From NCBI RefSeq assembly GCF_028869115.1, contig NZ_CP079800.1, positions 2,765,501 to 2,829,500 of the forward strand: a stretch of DNA of 64,000 bases. The letters run 5' to 3'. A program made the position numbers and the translations under genes. Shown one piece after another: positions 51,287 through 59,864 of the stretch. The stretch is from Pseudemcibacter aquimaris. GTDB lineage: Bacteria > Pseudomonadota > Alphaproteobacteria > Sphingomonadales > Emcibacteraceae. Positions within the stretch are counted from its first letter, which is position 1; each line of letters begins with the position of its first letter. Under the pieces are notes generated by a model, which saw nothing but the letters and a program-made list of their open reading frames with translations, was not told the origin of the DNA and searched no databases.

Positions 51287-52272
51287 GCCGCCACCTCATT
51301 TCCCCATGATGGCGCATTGGTACGGATACCCGCACGCAGTTTCGCCGAACGTGATCTCGCATTGATTTCAATTTCTGATTTGGATGCTTTTTTACCGCCG
51401 CGAAAAAGCATATCAAATGTTGGTGCTGGACCATCGTCCAATGACACTGGCATATGACGTGATCCGCGCGATGCTTCACCGCTTCTTTGCTTAAAGAATT
51501 CTTTTACAATGCGGTCTTCCAATGAATGGAATGTAACGACGGCTAATCTTCCACCAGGAGCAAGCATTTTTTCCGCAGCAACAAGTGCGCGTTCCAGCTC
51601 ACCCAATTCATCATTCACATAAATTCTTAATGCCTGAAACGTTCTGGTGGCACCGTGAATTTGCTTTTTGCCTTTTTTATACTTTGGTCCCCCGACCGCA
51701 GCCTCAACCACTTTGGATAAATCAAGCGTTCTTTGAAACGGTTCTTCTTCGCGTCTATTTACGATGGCGCGTGCAACTCTTCGGGATGCGCGCTCTTCGC
51801 CGAATTTATAAATGATATTCGCAAGCTCTTCTTCGTCCATATCATTAACGACGTCAGCCGCTGACATTCCATCCTTGCTCATACGCATATCAAGCGGGCC
51901 ATCATGCATGAATGAAAAACCGCGTTCCGCCTGATCTAGCTGCATGGATGAAACACCAATATCAAGCACGATACCATCAACATATTCCTGACCGCTTTCT
52001 TTCAATAGTCTTTCCATTTCTGAAAAACATCCCTGCAGCAGTTTAAATTTTCCCGGGAATTCTTTTGCAAGAACATCTGCTGTTTCAATCACATTTGGAT
52101 CACGGTCAATGGCCCATAACATGGAAACATCATTTTCCAGTATTGCACGACTATATCCACCGGCACCGAATGTGCCGTCCACATATGTCTTGCCATTTTC
52201 TGGTGACAAGGCATCAATCACTTCGGGAAGCATGACGGAAATATGATCAATTTGCGCTTTAGCCACGACCAT
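51283..52272 (-). CDS. rsmH: 16S rRNA m4C1402 methyltransferase RsmH
   Basis: A 329-residue SAM enzyme methylating C1402 of 16S rRNA (formerly MraW). The ATG at 52272 is chosen since GGAGGT lies four bases upstream; an earlier in-frame ATG at 52287 lacks such a site. HISVMLPEVIDAL, YVDGTFGAGGYSRAIL, GIVLDIGVSSMQLDQAERGF and VVTFHSLEDRIVKEFF are diagnostic. It overlaps mraZ by 14 bp. Confidence 0.95.
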   Translation of the reverse strand: MVVAKAQIDHISVMLPEVIDALSPENGKTYVDGTFGAGGYSRAILENDVSMLWAIDRDPNVIETADVLAKEFPGKFKLLQGCFSEMERLLKESGQEYVDGIVLDIGVSSMQLDQAERGFSFMHDGPLDMRMSKDGMSAADVVNDMDEEELANIIYKFGEERASRRVARAIVNRREEEPFQRTLDLSKVVEAAVGGPKYKKGKKQIHGATRTFQALRIYVNDELGELERALVAAEKMLAPGGRLAVVTFHSLEDRIVKEFFKQRSGEASRGSRHMPVSLDDGPAPTFDMLFRGGKKASKSEIEINARSRSAKLRAGIRTNAPSWGNEVAA

Positions 52273-52741
52273 TTTCACCTCCGTCATTTCTGTCAGAACG
52301 AAAACGTAGCAAAGAACGCTTTTCTTTCACTTTATGTCTTGCTTTGGCAAGTTCTTCATCAAAGGCCTTGGGTTCCCAAATTTGGAATGTCTTACCCTTA
52401 CCAGCAAAGGTGGCATATTCCGTAATACCCGCAAAATCCAAAAGTTCCTGCGGCAGGATAATTCGGCCATTACCATCAAATGTAAGTTCCATTAAGCCAG
52501 ACATAAGCGCGAGACTAAATTCATCATGCTCATCTGAATAAGGGGCAAAATCCTCAAGACTATCGTTAATTTTTTCAATGTGAAGAAGGTCACAACATTC
52601 AATCGCGTTATGATTTACGGCTTGATAAACAACCACAGATTTTTGAAAGCCGGATGGAAGCGCCGCACGAAAAGAGGCTGGTACAGAGACCCTCCCTTTT
52701 TTATCCACCTTATTGGTGTATTTCGACATAAATAACGGCAT
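52259..52741 (-). CDS. mraZ: Transcriptional regulator MraZ
   Basis: A 160-residue protein with two SpoVT/AbrB-like halves: NKVDKKGRVSVPASFRAALP and LTFDGNGRIILPQELLDFAG. MraZ heads dcw clusters and usually represses its own operon by binding short direct repeats upstream. A start four codons downstream (MSKYTN) is possible; neither has a strong ribosome site. First gene of the cluster here. Confidence 0.94.
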   Translation of the reverse strand: MPLFMSKYTNKVDKKGRVSVPASFRAALPSGFQKSVVVYQAVNHNAIECCDLLHIEKINDSLEDFAPYSDEHDEFSLALMSGLMELTFDGNGRIILPQELLDFAGITEYATFAGKGKTFQIWEPKAFDEELAKARHKVKEKRSLLRFRSDRNDGGENGRG

Positions 52742-53088
52742 TTAGTCGTCCAGCATTTCTTAATTTTATTATTCTGTGATTGTCAGGGCCTATTTACCCT
52801 AATATTACCTATAAATGGAATATCATAGGATATCATGCCCGTCAATGGGATTTAATATTGAAAACATGGCATTTCACACACATTCAAAACATCACTGTAA
52901 ATGTTTTTATTCTTTAAAAACAAAGTATTACGTGAACGCTGAAAATCCCACAGGCGTTGAATCGACTGAATCGAAAAAAACACCTAAAATGGGTTTTTAT
53001 GGGTAATTCATGATTTTTTGTAAGATTTTTGGACAGAATCGCAGAAAGACTCGGGCCTTTAATAGAGAATCGGAACAATTCCAGAAAT
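52742..53088. promoter_or_regulatory. Regulatory region upstream of mraZ
   Basis: 347 bp without a supported gene. It holds five GANTC sites at 52959, 52968, 53036, 53048 and 53067. On the minus strand TAGG recurs with 10- and 9-base steps (ends at 52811, 52801, 52792), 50-70 bp from the mraZ start, where MraZ boxes would be expected. On the plus strand TGGGT occurs twice exactly 10 bp apart (52990 and 53000). A short plus-strand frame at 52815-53006 shows no protein-like features. Confidence 0.5.
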
Positions 53089-53433
53089 TTAGGTCAATCG
53101 ATCCCCGAGAGTACCAAATATGGTTTTAACGCGATCAGGTGGATAATCAAATTCAAGGCCAATAAAACCATTATTCGCCCATGAAACTTTGGATGGAATA
53201 TTGCTGGTGCCTTTAATAGCAATCATAAATGTAGCCCCACGTTCGAGCGGAAGGTTTAATTTAATTTTGGCACCATAAAGCGATAAATCATATGCAATAG
53301 CGTCAAAGTAGTAGCTTCCGATATCAATTGATGATTTCAGAAGTACGTTCTGTCGGTTGCTTTTACGCTCTTGTTGTGTTGTCTCTGCGCTAATAACCTT
53401 TGTCCCAATTTGGTTTATTATTGCTTATCCCAT
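53089..53433 (-). pseudogene. PilZ domain gene with a disrupted start
   Basis: A frame of about 110 codons encodes a clear PilZ domain: the RxxxR c-di-GMP motif RKSNR, then AIAYDLSLYGAKIKL (DxSxxG), and a core ending VSWANNGFIGLEFDY. No ATG, GTG or TTG lies upstream of RxxxR after the in-frame stop. The only candidate ATG (53433) is followed by GGA and then TAA (53425-53427). Either the gene lost its start to a point mutation or it uses a rare start such as ATT. It is 60 bp downstream of a second PilZ gene in the same direction. Without its start it would be missed by gene finders. Confidence 0.7.
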
Positions 53434-53493
53434 TAATATATATAGACTATTATTTTTATAACGCATAGCAGAAAATAACAGGTCTTGAAAACA

Positions 53494-53808
53494 TTAATTC
53501 AGATTTGCTGAAATTCGGGCTAGCTCTTTCTTGATTTCATCAGGATCACCCATAAAATCCAATCCGGAAAAACCTTGAGCATTCCATACAACTTTGACGC
53601 TTTGTTTGAATGTCCCATTAATTGTTACGGAAACGTTATCATCGTTCTTAAAGATCGCGTTTGATTTTACCCGCACTCCACCTAAAGATATATCAAATGC
53701 AGTACCTGGATGAACAACACCGTTCACAGTCAAGATAACCGGAAGTGTCACAGCCTTTCGGCTATGCTTCCTTGCATATCTATTATCTTTCATACGTACA
53801 GGCATCAC
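53494..53808 (-). CDS. PilZ domain protein
   Basis: A 104-residue single-domain protein. RKHSR is the RxxxR motif and FDISLGGVRVK the DxSxxG motif, both contacting c-di-GMP; VVWNAQGFSGLDFMG is the last core strand. PilZ proteins are effectors of c-di-GMP in motility, exopolysaccharide or adhesion; the partner is unknown. A CtrA box lies 42 bp upstream of the start, which suggests cell-cycle or motility-linked expression. Likely paralogous to the neighbouring broken copy. Confidence 0.87.
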   Translation of the reverse strand: MMPVRMKDNRYARKHSRKAVTLPVILTVNGVVHPGTAFDISLGGVRVKSNAIFKNDDNVSVTINGTFKQSVKVVWNAQGFSGLDFMGDPDEIKKELARISANLN

Positions 53809-53849
53809 TATCCTTTACTCATCAACAAATAAAGGATAGCAAAAACACT

Positions 53850-53865
53850 TTAATATTTTGTTAAC
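53850..53865. promoter_or_regulatory. CtrA box before the PilZ gene
   Basis: TTAATATTTTGTTAAC matches TTAA-N7-TTAAC exactly and sits 42 bp upstream of the PilZ start in the gap to the DPP-IV gene. In many Alphaproteobacteria CtrA activates motility and c-di-GMP genes. Confidence 0.6.
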
Positions 53866-53877
53866 TATTAAAAATAT

Positions 53878-56121
53878 CTAATTTTTCAAATGATCGTCAA
53901 AGTACCGTTTTTGAGTTTCATAAACATGACGGCGACGCATACGATCACTACCCAATCTATGGGTTTGACCAGGATAAGCCATAAGGTCAAATTGTACGGC
54001 ACGTTGCTGCATTTCATCAATCAGCATACTGGTATGATTAAAGAGCACATTATCATCCGCCATACCATGAAGAATAAGAAGCTTACCCTTTAAACCGTCA
54101 ATATATGGAAATACACCACTTTTATCATAAACGTCTTTACCGGCACCATCCGTATGTCCAAGAAAACGTTCAGTATAATGTGTGTCATAAAGTCTCCAGT
54201 CCGTAACAGGCGCACCAGAAACACCAACCTTAAACACATCTGGTGCTGTAAACATACTCATTAGAACCATGTAACCACCATAACTGTGCCCCTGAACACC
54301 AATGTTATCAGTATCGATAAAATCAAGTGTTTTTAGAAACTCTGCACCAACGACCTGATCTTCAACTTCGACTTTACCCATGTGATGATAAAGCGCACCG
54401 GCAAATTCGGTTCCTTTATTAGATGTTCCACGGTTATCAAGTGTAAAGACAACATAACCATCTTGCGCCCATACCTGGAACAATAAATTATCCCATGATT
54501 TGTCAACCATCTGCGAACCGGGGCCGCCATATAATGCGAATATCACAGGATATTTCTTACCATCTTCCATGTTCGCCGGTTTATACATCCGGTAATGAAG
54601 ATCATCACCGTTTTGATTTTGAATGACGCCAAATTCTGGTTGAATATGGTTTTTAGAGAAGGCGTAATAAGGATGATTGCTATCCAATTTATTTTCTTCG
54701 ATCCACATCAGACGCGAACCATCCATATTATGAATGGAAACTTGCGGCGGTGTCGTCGTGTTGGAAAAATTATCAATATAACTGTTACCATCACCAGCAA
54801 TAGTAACTGAATGCCATCCTTCACGTTTTGATATTTTAGTTGGGTTCGTCACCTTATCACTACCAAGTTTTACACTATAAAGATGACGTTCAAGATAATC
54901 AGTGGCGTTACCAACGAAATAAACATCGCCATTATCTTCGTTCGCGGAAATTGAACCATTCACGACCCACTCACCATCGGTTAATTGGCTAATAAGTGTA
55001 CCATCATTTTTATAATGATAAATATGGCTAAAGCCGCTTCTTTCTGACTGCCAAAGAAACTCACTTCCATTTTTCAGAAACGTCAAACCATGATTTAAAT
55101 TAATCCAAGTATCCGAGGTTTCCGTTAAAACAGTTCTGGTATCAGCCGTACCTGCATCTGCAAAAATCAAATCAAGTTGGGTTTGCCCACGGTTCTCTTT
55201 TTGGAAGAAAATACCACTGCTATCCGGAACCCATTTCACACGTGGCAAATAAATATCCTGCTCTTCTCCAAGGTCCACCCATTTGGTTACACCTGTTTCA
55301 ATAGAAAGAATTCCAAGCTTTACGGTCACATTATTGGTGCCGGCACGCGGGTAACGTTCCTGAAGTACATTAAACCCGTCACGAACAACCTCGTATCTGC
55401 CGCGTTGATCAATATTTTTTTCATCAAACTGGATATAAGCAATATATTTTTCATCGCCGGACCACCAATACCCCGTATCACGGTCCATTTCTTCCATCGC
55501 GATAAATTCCGCAACGCCATTTTTAACCGTCGCGCTTGATGAAGTGGTTAATTGCTTATGTTCATTATTTCTGACGTCGACAATATGCAGGTTATTGTCT
55601 TCGATATAGGAAACATAATTTCCCCCCGGTGAAAAACGGCTATCGAGTTCATATTCAGGGTTATTGGTAATGCGAACTGTATTTCCACCCGCAAGCTCAT
55701 ATTGGTACAGATCCCCCCCTAATGGGAATAAAAGCTTTTTGCCATCTTTAGACCATGAAAAATCCACGATCCCAAGACTGGTGATACGCATACGTTCGCG
55801 TCTTCCGCGCTCTTCTTCGGAAAGTTCTTCGTTACCACCGGTAATGTCACTGGATTTAACAAGCAACTGTGCCGACTTGCTTTCAAGATTATATTCCCAA
55901 AGATCAAGAACGCGGCTATCTTCTTCACTGCTTTTTAGAAACGTGACGCGCTTACCGTCTGGTGAAAATTTTAACCCTCTTGGCACTGATCCACTTAAAT
56001 TACCATTTTCGGTAATATCTTTAATGGTAAGCTTTCCTTCAGCCAATGATGGGCTAATCATTGCAGATGTCATTGAAAGCGACACCGCAGCCGTGATGGC
56101 CATATTCTTTAAAAAAGACAT
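53878..56121 (-). CDS. Dipeptidyl peptidase IV-like S9 peptidase
   Basis: A 747-residue exported serine peptidase: N-terminal signal (VSLSMTSAMISPSLAEG), a beta-propeller domain, and a C-terminal alpha/beta hydrolase. The double-glutamate motif EFIAMEEMDRDTGYWWSGD marks the DPP-IV branch, which removes Xaa-Pro dipeptides. The catalytic triad is Ser613 (GHSYGGYM), Asp689 (GMADDNVLF) and His721 (GQTHRLG). Likely periplasmic or outer-surface, used for peptide scavenging. It stands alone. Confidence 0.92.
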   Translation of the reverse strand: MSFLKNMAITAAVSLSMTSAMISPSLAEGKLTIKDITENGNLSGSVPRGLKFSPDGKRVTFLKSSEEDSRVLDLWEYNLESKSAQLLVKSSDITGGNEELSEEERGRRERMRITSLGIVDFSWSKDGKKLLFPLGGDLYQYELAGGNTVRITNNPEYELDSRFSPGGNYVSYIEDNNLHIVDVRNNEHKQLTTSSSATVKNGVAEFIAMEEMDRDTGYWWSGDEKYIAYIQFDEKNIDQRGRYEVVRDGFNVLQERYPRAGTNNVTVKLGILSIETGVTKWVDLGEEQDIYLPRVKWVPDSSGIFFQKENRGQTQLDLIFADAGTADTRTVLTETSDTWINLNHGLTFLKNGSEFLWQSERSGFSHIYHYKNDGTLISQLTDGEWVVNGSISANEDNGDVYFVGNATDYLERHLYSVKLGSDKVTNPTKISKREGWHSVTIAGDGNSYIDNFSNTTTPPQVSIHNMDGSRLMWIEENKLDSNHPYYAFSKNHIQPEFGVIQNQNGDDLHYRMYKPANMEDGKKYPVIFALYGGPGSQMVDKSWDNLLFQVWAQDGYVVFTLDNRGTSNKGTEFAGALYHHMGKVEVEDQVVGAEFLKTLDFIDTDNIGVQGHSYGGYMVLMSMFTAPDVFKVGVSGAPVTDWRLYDTHYTERFLGHTDGAGKDVYDKSGVFPYIDGLKGKLLILHGMADDNVLFNHTSMLIDEMQQRAVQFDLMAYPGQTHRLGSDRMRRRHVYETQKRYFDDHLKN

Positions 56122-56215
56122 TTATAGTTCCCCTATATATAGAAATATTCATTATTTTGATGAGATGTTAACAATGAAGCAGATGCAAATCCACAGAAAT
56201 CATGCATGAAAAATT

Positions 56216-56584
56216 GTCAGATGGCCTATAAGCCGGGTTCTGTCCAATGGTTGCCCATCTGTAAGATCATTCATCTAGGGTTTTTGTTGCCAAAAACCTC
56301 ATGCAATCAACCCGAACGACACTCCGAAAGATAAGCGGCATAAAGCCAGCCGTTCCTATTTGATTTTGCACCCGGTGGGGTTTACCATGCCCTTTCTGTC
56401 ACCAGAAAGGCGGTGCGCTCTTACCACACCCTTTCACCCTTACCTACATAGCAGGCGGTTTACTTTCTGCGGCACTTTCCCTGAAGTCACCTTCGCTGGC
56501 CGTTAACCAGCACCGTTCTTCCGTGGTGCCCGGACTTTCCTCTCCCTATTTAAAAAACAGGCAGCGATCTTCCGGCCATCTGAC
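56216..56584 (-). ncRNA. rnpB: RNase P RNA
   Basis: The minus strand carries the bacterial type A RNase P RNA. The ends pair as GTCAGATGGCC with GGCCATCTGAC (P1). The conserved core GGTAAGAGCGCACCG is present, as is the 3' element ACAGAACCCGGCTTATAGGCC in shortened form (ACAGAACCCGGCTTATAGG). T-rich bases follow the 3' end. It trims tRNA 5' leaders with RnpA. Ends are from P1 and should be right within a few bases. Confidence 0.95.
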
Positions 56585-56637
56585 CAAAATCTTTTACCGC
56601 AAATTATAACTGAAAATCAACGTTGGAATGCAGAACT

Positions 56638-57009
56638 CTATTGAAGGCTATCTGCATAATCCCCAAGCATCGCTGCAATTGTTTCAACATCATCAATAAA
56701 TTTCAAACCGACAAATGCATCCGCATGCCATGAAACAAGTGCTTCTACATATTCGAAATCTTTAATTTTAATGCTTACCTGTGCACCAGCCGCGAGTGGT
56801 AAATCAAGTTTCAACCTGACCCCACCAAGGGAGATATCATAAAGCATGCATTTAAATTCAAATTCATTAACAAGCAACGTCGCCGGCCATACGACCGTAC
56901 GTCTTTTATAAGCACGTAATGATACCAATCCATCCCTGACATTGGCTTTATTGGCTGCCAGATTGCTGGCTTCTGGTTCTTGTTCTTTAGCCATGTTCCC
57001 ACTTTCCAT
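56638..57009 (-). CDS. PilZ domain protein
   Basis: A 123-residue protein with a 30-residue N-terminal extension (KEQEPEASNLAANKANVRDG) then the PilZ domain: RAYKRR region (RxxxR as RAYKR), YDISLGGVRLKLDLPL and VSWHADAFVGLKFIDD. A start five codons downstream (MAKEQ) is equally possible. It lies 54 bp from rnpB and about 3 kb from the other two PilZ loci, to which it is related. Partner unknown. Confidence 0.85.
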   Translation of the reverse strand: MESGNMAKEQEPEASNLAANKANVRDGLVSLRAYKRRTVVWPATLLVNEFEFKCMLYDISLGGVRLKLDLPLAAGAQVSIKIKDFEYVEALVSWHADAFVGLKFIDDVETIAAMLGDYADSLQ

Positions 57010-57174
57010 TTTCTTTCACAAATTACTCATACACGATGCTTCACAGAAAATACTTTATTCATAATCAGCGAAAGTGGTAAAAATTTCAATAATAAATATT
57101 TTTTTACTGGATATTCACCCGTGACTCAGGCAAATTGGGCGCGAAATATAAATCCAACTATGAAGTTTCATACG

Positions 57175-57372
57175 ATGAACATTAAAAATATTTTTTCCAT
57201 CATTGCTGTTTTATTCGCTCTAACGGCTTGTGAAAAAGCAGGGTTGGTTATTAAAAATGGTCCTGCGGGCCCTAATACTGGTGACCTGATTGATCCTCTA
57301 CCGGATGACCTCGTGGCTGATAAGAATAACGCCAGACATGGTGATGATGATTTAAAACCGGTTATCAACTGA
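57175..57372 (+). CDS. Small lipoprotein, unknown function
   Basis: Taken from the ATG at 57175 (65 residues): NIKNIFSIIAVLFALTAC is a textbook lipoprotein signal with lipobox LTAC. A start at 57160 would add five residues; neither has a clear ribosome site. The mature part is about 45 residues, acidic with Gly/Pro (NGPAGPNTGDLIDPLPDDL). The layout is that of many small alphaproteobacterial envelope lipoproteins. The last 21 bp overlap the end of the AmpD-like gene on the other strand. Confidence 0.6.
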   Translation: MNIKNIFSIIAVLFALTACEKAGLVIKNGPAGPNTGDLIDPLPDDLVADKNNARHGDDDLKPVIN

Positions 57373-58062
57373 TTTTAATCGGATCAATTCATCCAATATC
57401 AAACAACATTCCTGATCAATAATTCCGTCCAGTTTTGATGGGCGGTAATGTCTTTGGAACGCAACAATCAATTTTTCTATGCTATCTTCGATACCATATC
57501 CAAATTCTGCAAGTTTTGTTAAAAACTGGTCCATTGAATAAACATCGCAAGATTTTTCAGGATTAATGTCCGGCCAAATGCCGATCCCTTCCTTTGCAAG
57601 ACGGGCCCAATCAAACAATTCACCTGGGTCAATTTTTCTCTGCCACGCGATATCGCTATGTCCCAACACATGGCATGGTTTAATATTATGGCGTGACAGA
57701 ATTTCTTTTGATAATTTTATCAGTGCTTCCATCTGTTTTTCCGGAAACGGCCTATAAACACTTTCATAACCCGGATAAGGATGCCCTGGGTTCACGATTT
57801 CAATGCCGATTGATCTGTCGTTTAAACCAATATCTTCTTCCCATTTTGAAACACCCGCGTGCCACGCGCGCTTTTCTTCGTCGACCATGGCATAAACATC
57901 GCCATTTTCTTCGATTAGATAATGTGCGCTTACTTTTGCCTCTGCTGAACAAAGTCTATCTAATGCTTCCTTGCCAGAATGCATGCCCGTATAATGCATG
58001 ATCAAATATTTTATGCCCGCACTCGTCCGATCATCAAAGTTTGGGGATTTACGCACCTTCAT
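57352..58062 (-). CDS. AmpD-like N-acetylmuramoyl-L-alanine amidase
   Basis: A 236-residue amidase_2-fold enzyme splitting the bond between muramic acid and the stem peptide. The ATG at 58062 with AAGG upstream is preferred over TTG 58068. Zinc ligands by family pattern are His in LIMHYTG, His in VLGHSDIAWQRKIDPGELFD and the Asp in the same motif; SAHYLIEENGDVYAMVDEEK and SIGIEIVNPGHPYPGYESVY are signatures. No signal peptide, so it may be the cytosolic recycling form, though AmiD-type cannot be excluded. It overlaps the EamA gene by 14 bp. Confidence 0.87.
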   Translation of the reverse strand: MKVRKSPNFDDRTSAGIKYLIMHYTGMHSGKEALDRLCSAEAKVSAHYLIEENGDVYAMVDEEKRAWHAGVSKWEEDIGLNDRSIGIEIVNPGHPYPGYESVYRPFPEKQMEALIKLSKEILSRHNIKPCHVLGHSDIAWQRKIDPGELFDWARLAKEGIGIWPDINPEKSCDVYSMDQFLTKLAEFGYGIEDSIEKLIVAFQRHYRPSKLDGIIDQECCLILDELIRLKSVDNRF

Positions 58063-58939
58063 TAGCAATCACCTTTGATTTTCTTTTTAACTGCCAATCA
58101 CGGTAATGAATGATGGCAAGGCCGCTTAATGTTACACCAGCGCCAATAACAAATTTTGTTGTTATCGCCTCATCCAAAAAGATCACAGCGGATATGGTTG
58201 CAAATACGGGTACCGTCACCATAAACGGCGAAATCAGCGTCACTGGAAAACGCCTAAGCAAGAAATTCATTCCCCCGTACCCCACAATCGTTGAAAGCAC
58301 GGATGTATATAAAACCATGGAAATGCCAACCATATCCAAATTCATGACCTGTTCGACATGATTTTCTTCAAACGCAAGTGTCATAATGATAAAGGCCGGA
58401 ACACTATAAAACGACACCCATGCTTGCGTTTGAAAAACGGGAACCGCGGTAATTTTTCGCATTACAATAACACCCACTGAATAAAGCGCCGTTGCCGCAA
58501 ACACCACGATTACGGCCGCACTTTCTTCAAGCACTTGCGGTTCCAGCGTAATGATCAACACCCCGATAAAAGACACAATCACACCACTGGTGCGCCAATA
58601 GCTCATTTTTTCGGACAGGAAGAAATGCGCGAGTATCAAAGTAATTGGAATATTTAGCTGCACAACGACCGACATCGCTGAAACATGATTGGTTAAATCC
58701 ATGCCTAAGAATATCAAGGCAAATTGAAACCCGCCGATAAGGTTGCCAAGAATAAACAACTTGATCATTTCACCCGGGACAACTTTCAACCACGGAAGCA
58801 ACAAAAGAAAAACGATAGAAAACCGTAAAAGACCAAACAAATATGGATCAAGTTGCATCAAGCCAATTTTCATAACGGCAAAATTGACGCCCCATATAAA
58901 ACATACAAACAAGGCAAATAGTGCATATCTTATTTGCAT
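58049..58939 (-). CDS. EamA/DMT family transporter
   Basis: A 296-residue inner-membrane protein with about ten helices in two EamA repeats (ALFVCFIWGVNFAVMKIGL and, in the second half, ALYSVGVIVMRKITAVP). The family exports metabolites such as amino acids or nucleosides; the substrate is unknown. It lies between djlA and the amidase in what seems a three-gene transcript. Confidence 0.88.
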   Translation of the reverse strand: MQIRYALFALFVCFIWGVNFAVMKIGLMQLDPYLFGLLRFSIVFLLLLPWLKVVPGEMIKLFILGNLIGGFQFALIFLGMDLTNHVSAMSVVVQLNIPITLILAHFFLSEKMSYWRTSGVIVSFIGVLIITLEPQVLEESAAVIVVFAATALYSVGVIVMRKITAVPVFQTQAWVSFYSVPAFIIMTLAFEENHVEQVMNLDMVGISMVLYTSVLSTIVGYGGMNFLLRRFPVTLISPFMVTVPVFATISAVIFLDEAITTKFVIGAGVTLSGLAIIHYRDWQLKRKSKVIANEGA

Positions 58940-58948
58940 GATTATTCC

Positions 58949-59671
58949 TTACTTTATGTTCCGTATTTTACATATCTTGTCATATGCATCGTTGATGGCA
59001 GTCATTTTTTCATTGGCAACATCAATCAATTCTTCCGGCACGCCTTGCGCCATCAATAAATCAGGGTGATGTTCTTTAATTTGTTTACGGTATGCTGATT
59101 TTATCTCTTTATCCGATGCATCATGACTTACACCTAAAACGGTATATGGGTCGCTTTCATCCGGGCCCATATGACTTTCTTTAATGCGGGCAAATTCATT
59201 TTCAGGGAACCTGAATATACGTGCCACTTCATGCAGATAATCCATTTCCGCCGGATGCATCACCCCATCCGCCATCGCAATATGGAAAAGCAAATCTATA
59301 ACTTGCTCTAGCACCGCCGGTTGGTTATGAAATTGGCGGTATAATTGTGTCGCGTATCCTTCGAAACCGGCAACTTCCTTTTTTGCCATATCGAAAAACC
59401 AACCAACACGTTTTACTTCGCTTTGGGGAACATGGAATGCTTTTTTAAAGACATTAATCTCATCACGGGTGACGACACCGTCCGCTTTTGCCATTTTGGC
59501 GCATAAGGCAATAAAACCAGCTGCGAATACCGCTTGTTCGGTTGATGCACCCACAGCACTTTTGGATGCTTTACCCGCGTAATGCACCGCCGCAGCGCCC
59601 AGCAATGCCCCAATAGGACCGCCAAGGGCCATACCGGCCGCACCGCCAATAATCGTTCCCCATATGGACAT
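58949..59671 (-). CDS. djlA: DjlA-like membrane co-chaperone
   Basis: A 240-residue protein with a glycine-rich membrane-inserting N-terminus (GTIIGGAAGMALGGPIGALL), a TerB-like helical domain (about 50-155, LCAKMAKADGVVTRDEINVF and LFHIAMADGVMHPAEMDYLH), and a C-terminal J domain (PYTVLGVSHDASDKEIKSAY with HPD in KEHHPDLL). DjlA stimulates DnaK at the membrane. Nine bases separate it from the next gene. Confidence 0.9.
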   Translation of the reverse strand: MSIWGTIIGGAAGMALGGPIGALLGAAAVHYAGKASKSAVGASTEQAVFAAGFIALCAKMAKADGVVTRDEINVFKKAFHVPQSEVKRVGWFFDMAKKEVAGFEGYATQLYRQFHNQPAVLEQVIDLLFHIAMADGVMHPAEMDYLHEVARIFRFPENEFARIKESHMGPDESDPYTVLGVSHDASDKEIKSAYRKQIKEHHPDLLMAQGVPEELIDVANEKMTAINDAYDKICKIRNIK

Positions 59672-59864
59672 AAATTTTCCTTAAATGAAATTAATTAAAT
59701 ATGTTCTGAATTCATCAAGTCATATAAATGATCATTATTCAACAAAAAACAAGATGCGAACATAAAGTCATTTCTGCCGCTCTTTAAATTTTGGCTAATT
59801 TTTGCTATAATGGGCTATTGGGGCACCCAAAATCACCCGACGTTTTATTGCGAAAGGAATAACC
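59672..59864. other. Intergenic region between djlA and the metalloprotease
   Basis: 193 AT-rich bases between divergent genes. It must contain both promoters but shows no clear operator, CtrA box or GANTC cluster. GAAAGGA precedes the metalloprotease ATG. Confidence 0.5.

Noticed and set aside
52815..53006. Open frame of 63 codons upstream of mraZ
   Set aside because: Composition is not protein-like, there is no ribosome site or motif, and the stretch carries regulatory-looking repeats instead.
55664..56209. Open frame of 181 codons opposite the DPP-IV gene
   Set aside because: Antisense to well-conserved peptidase sequence and lacking any family signature.
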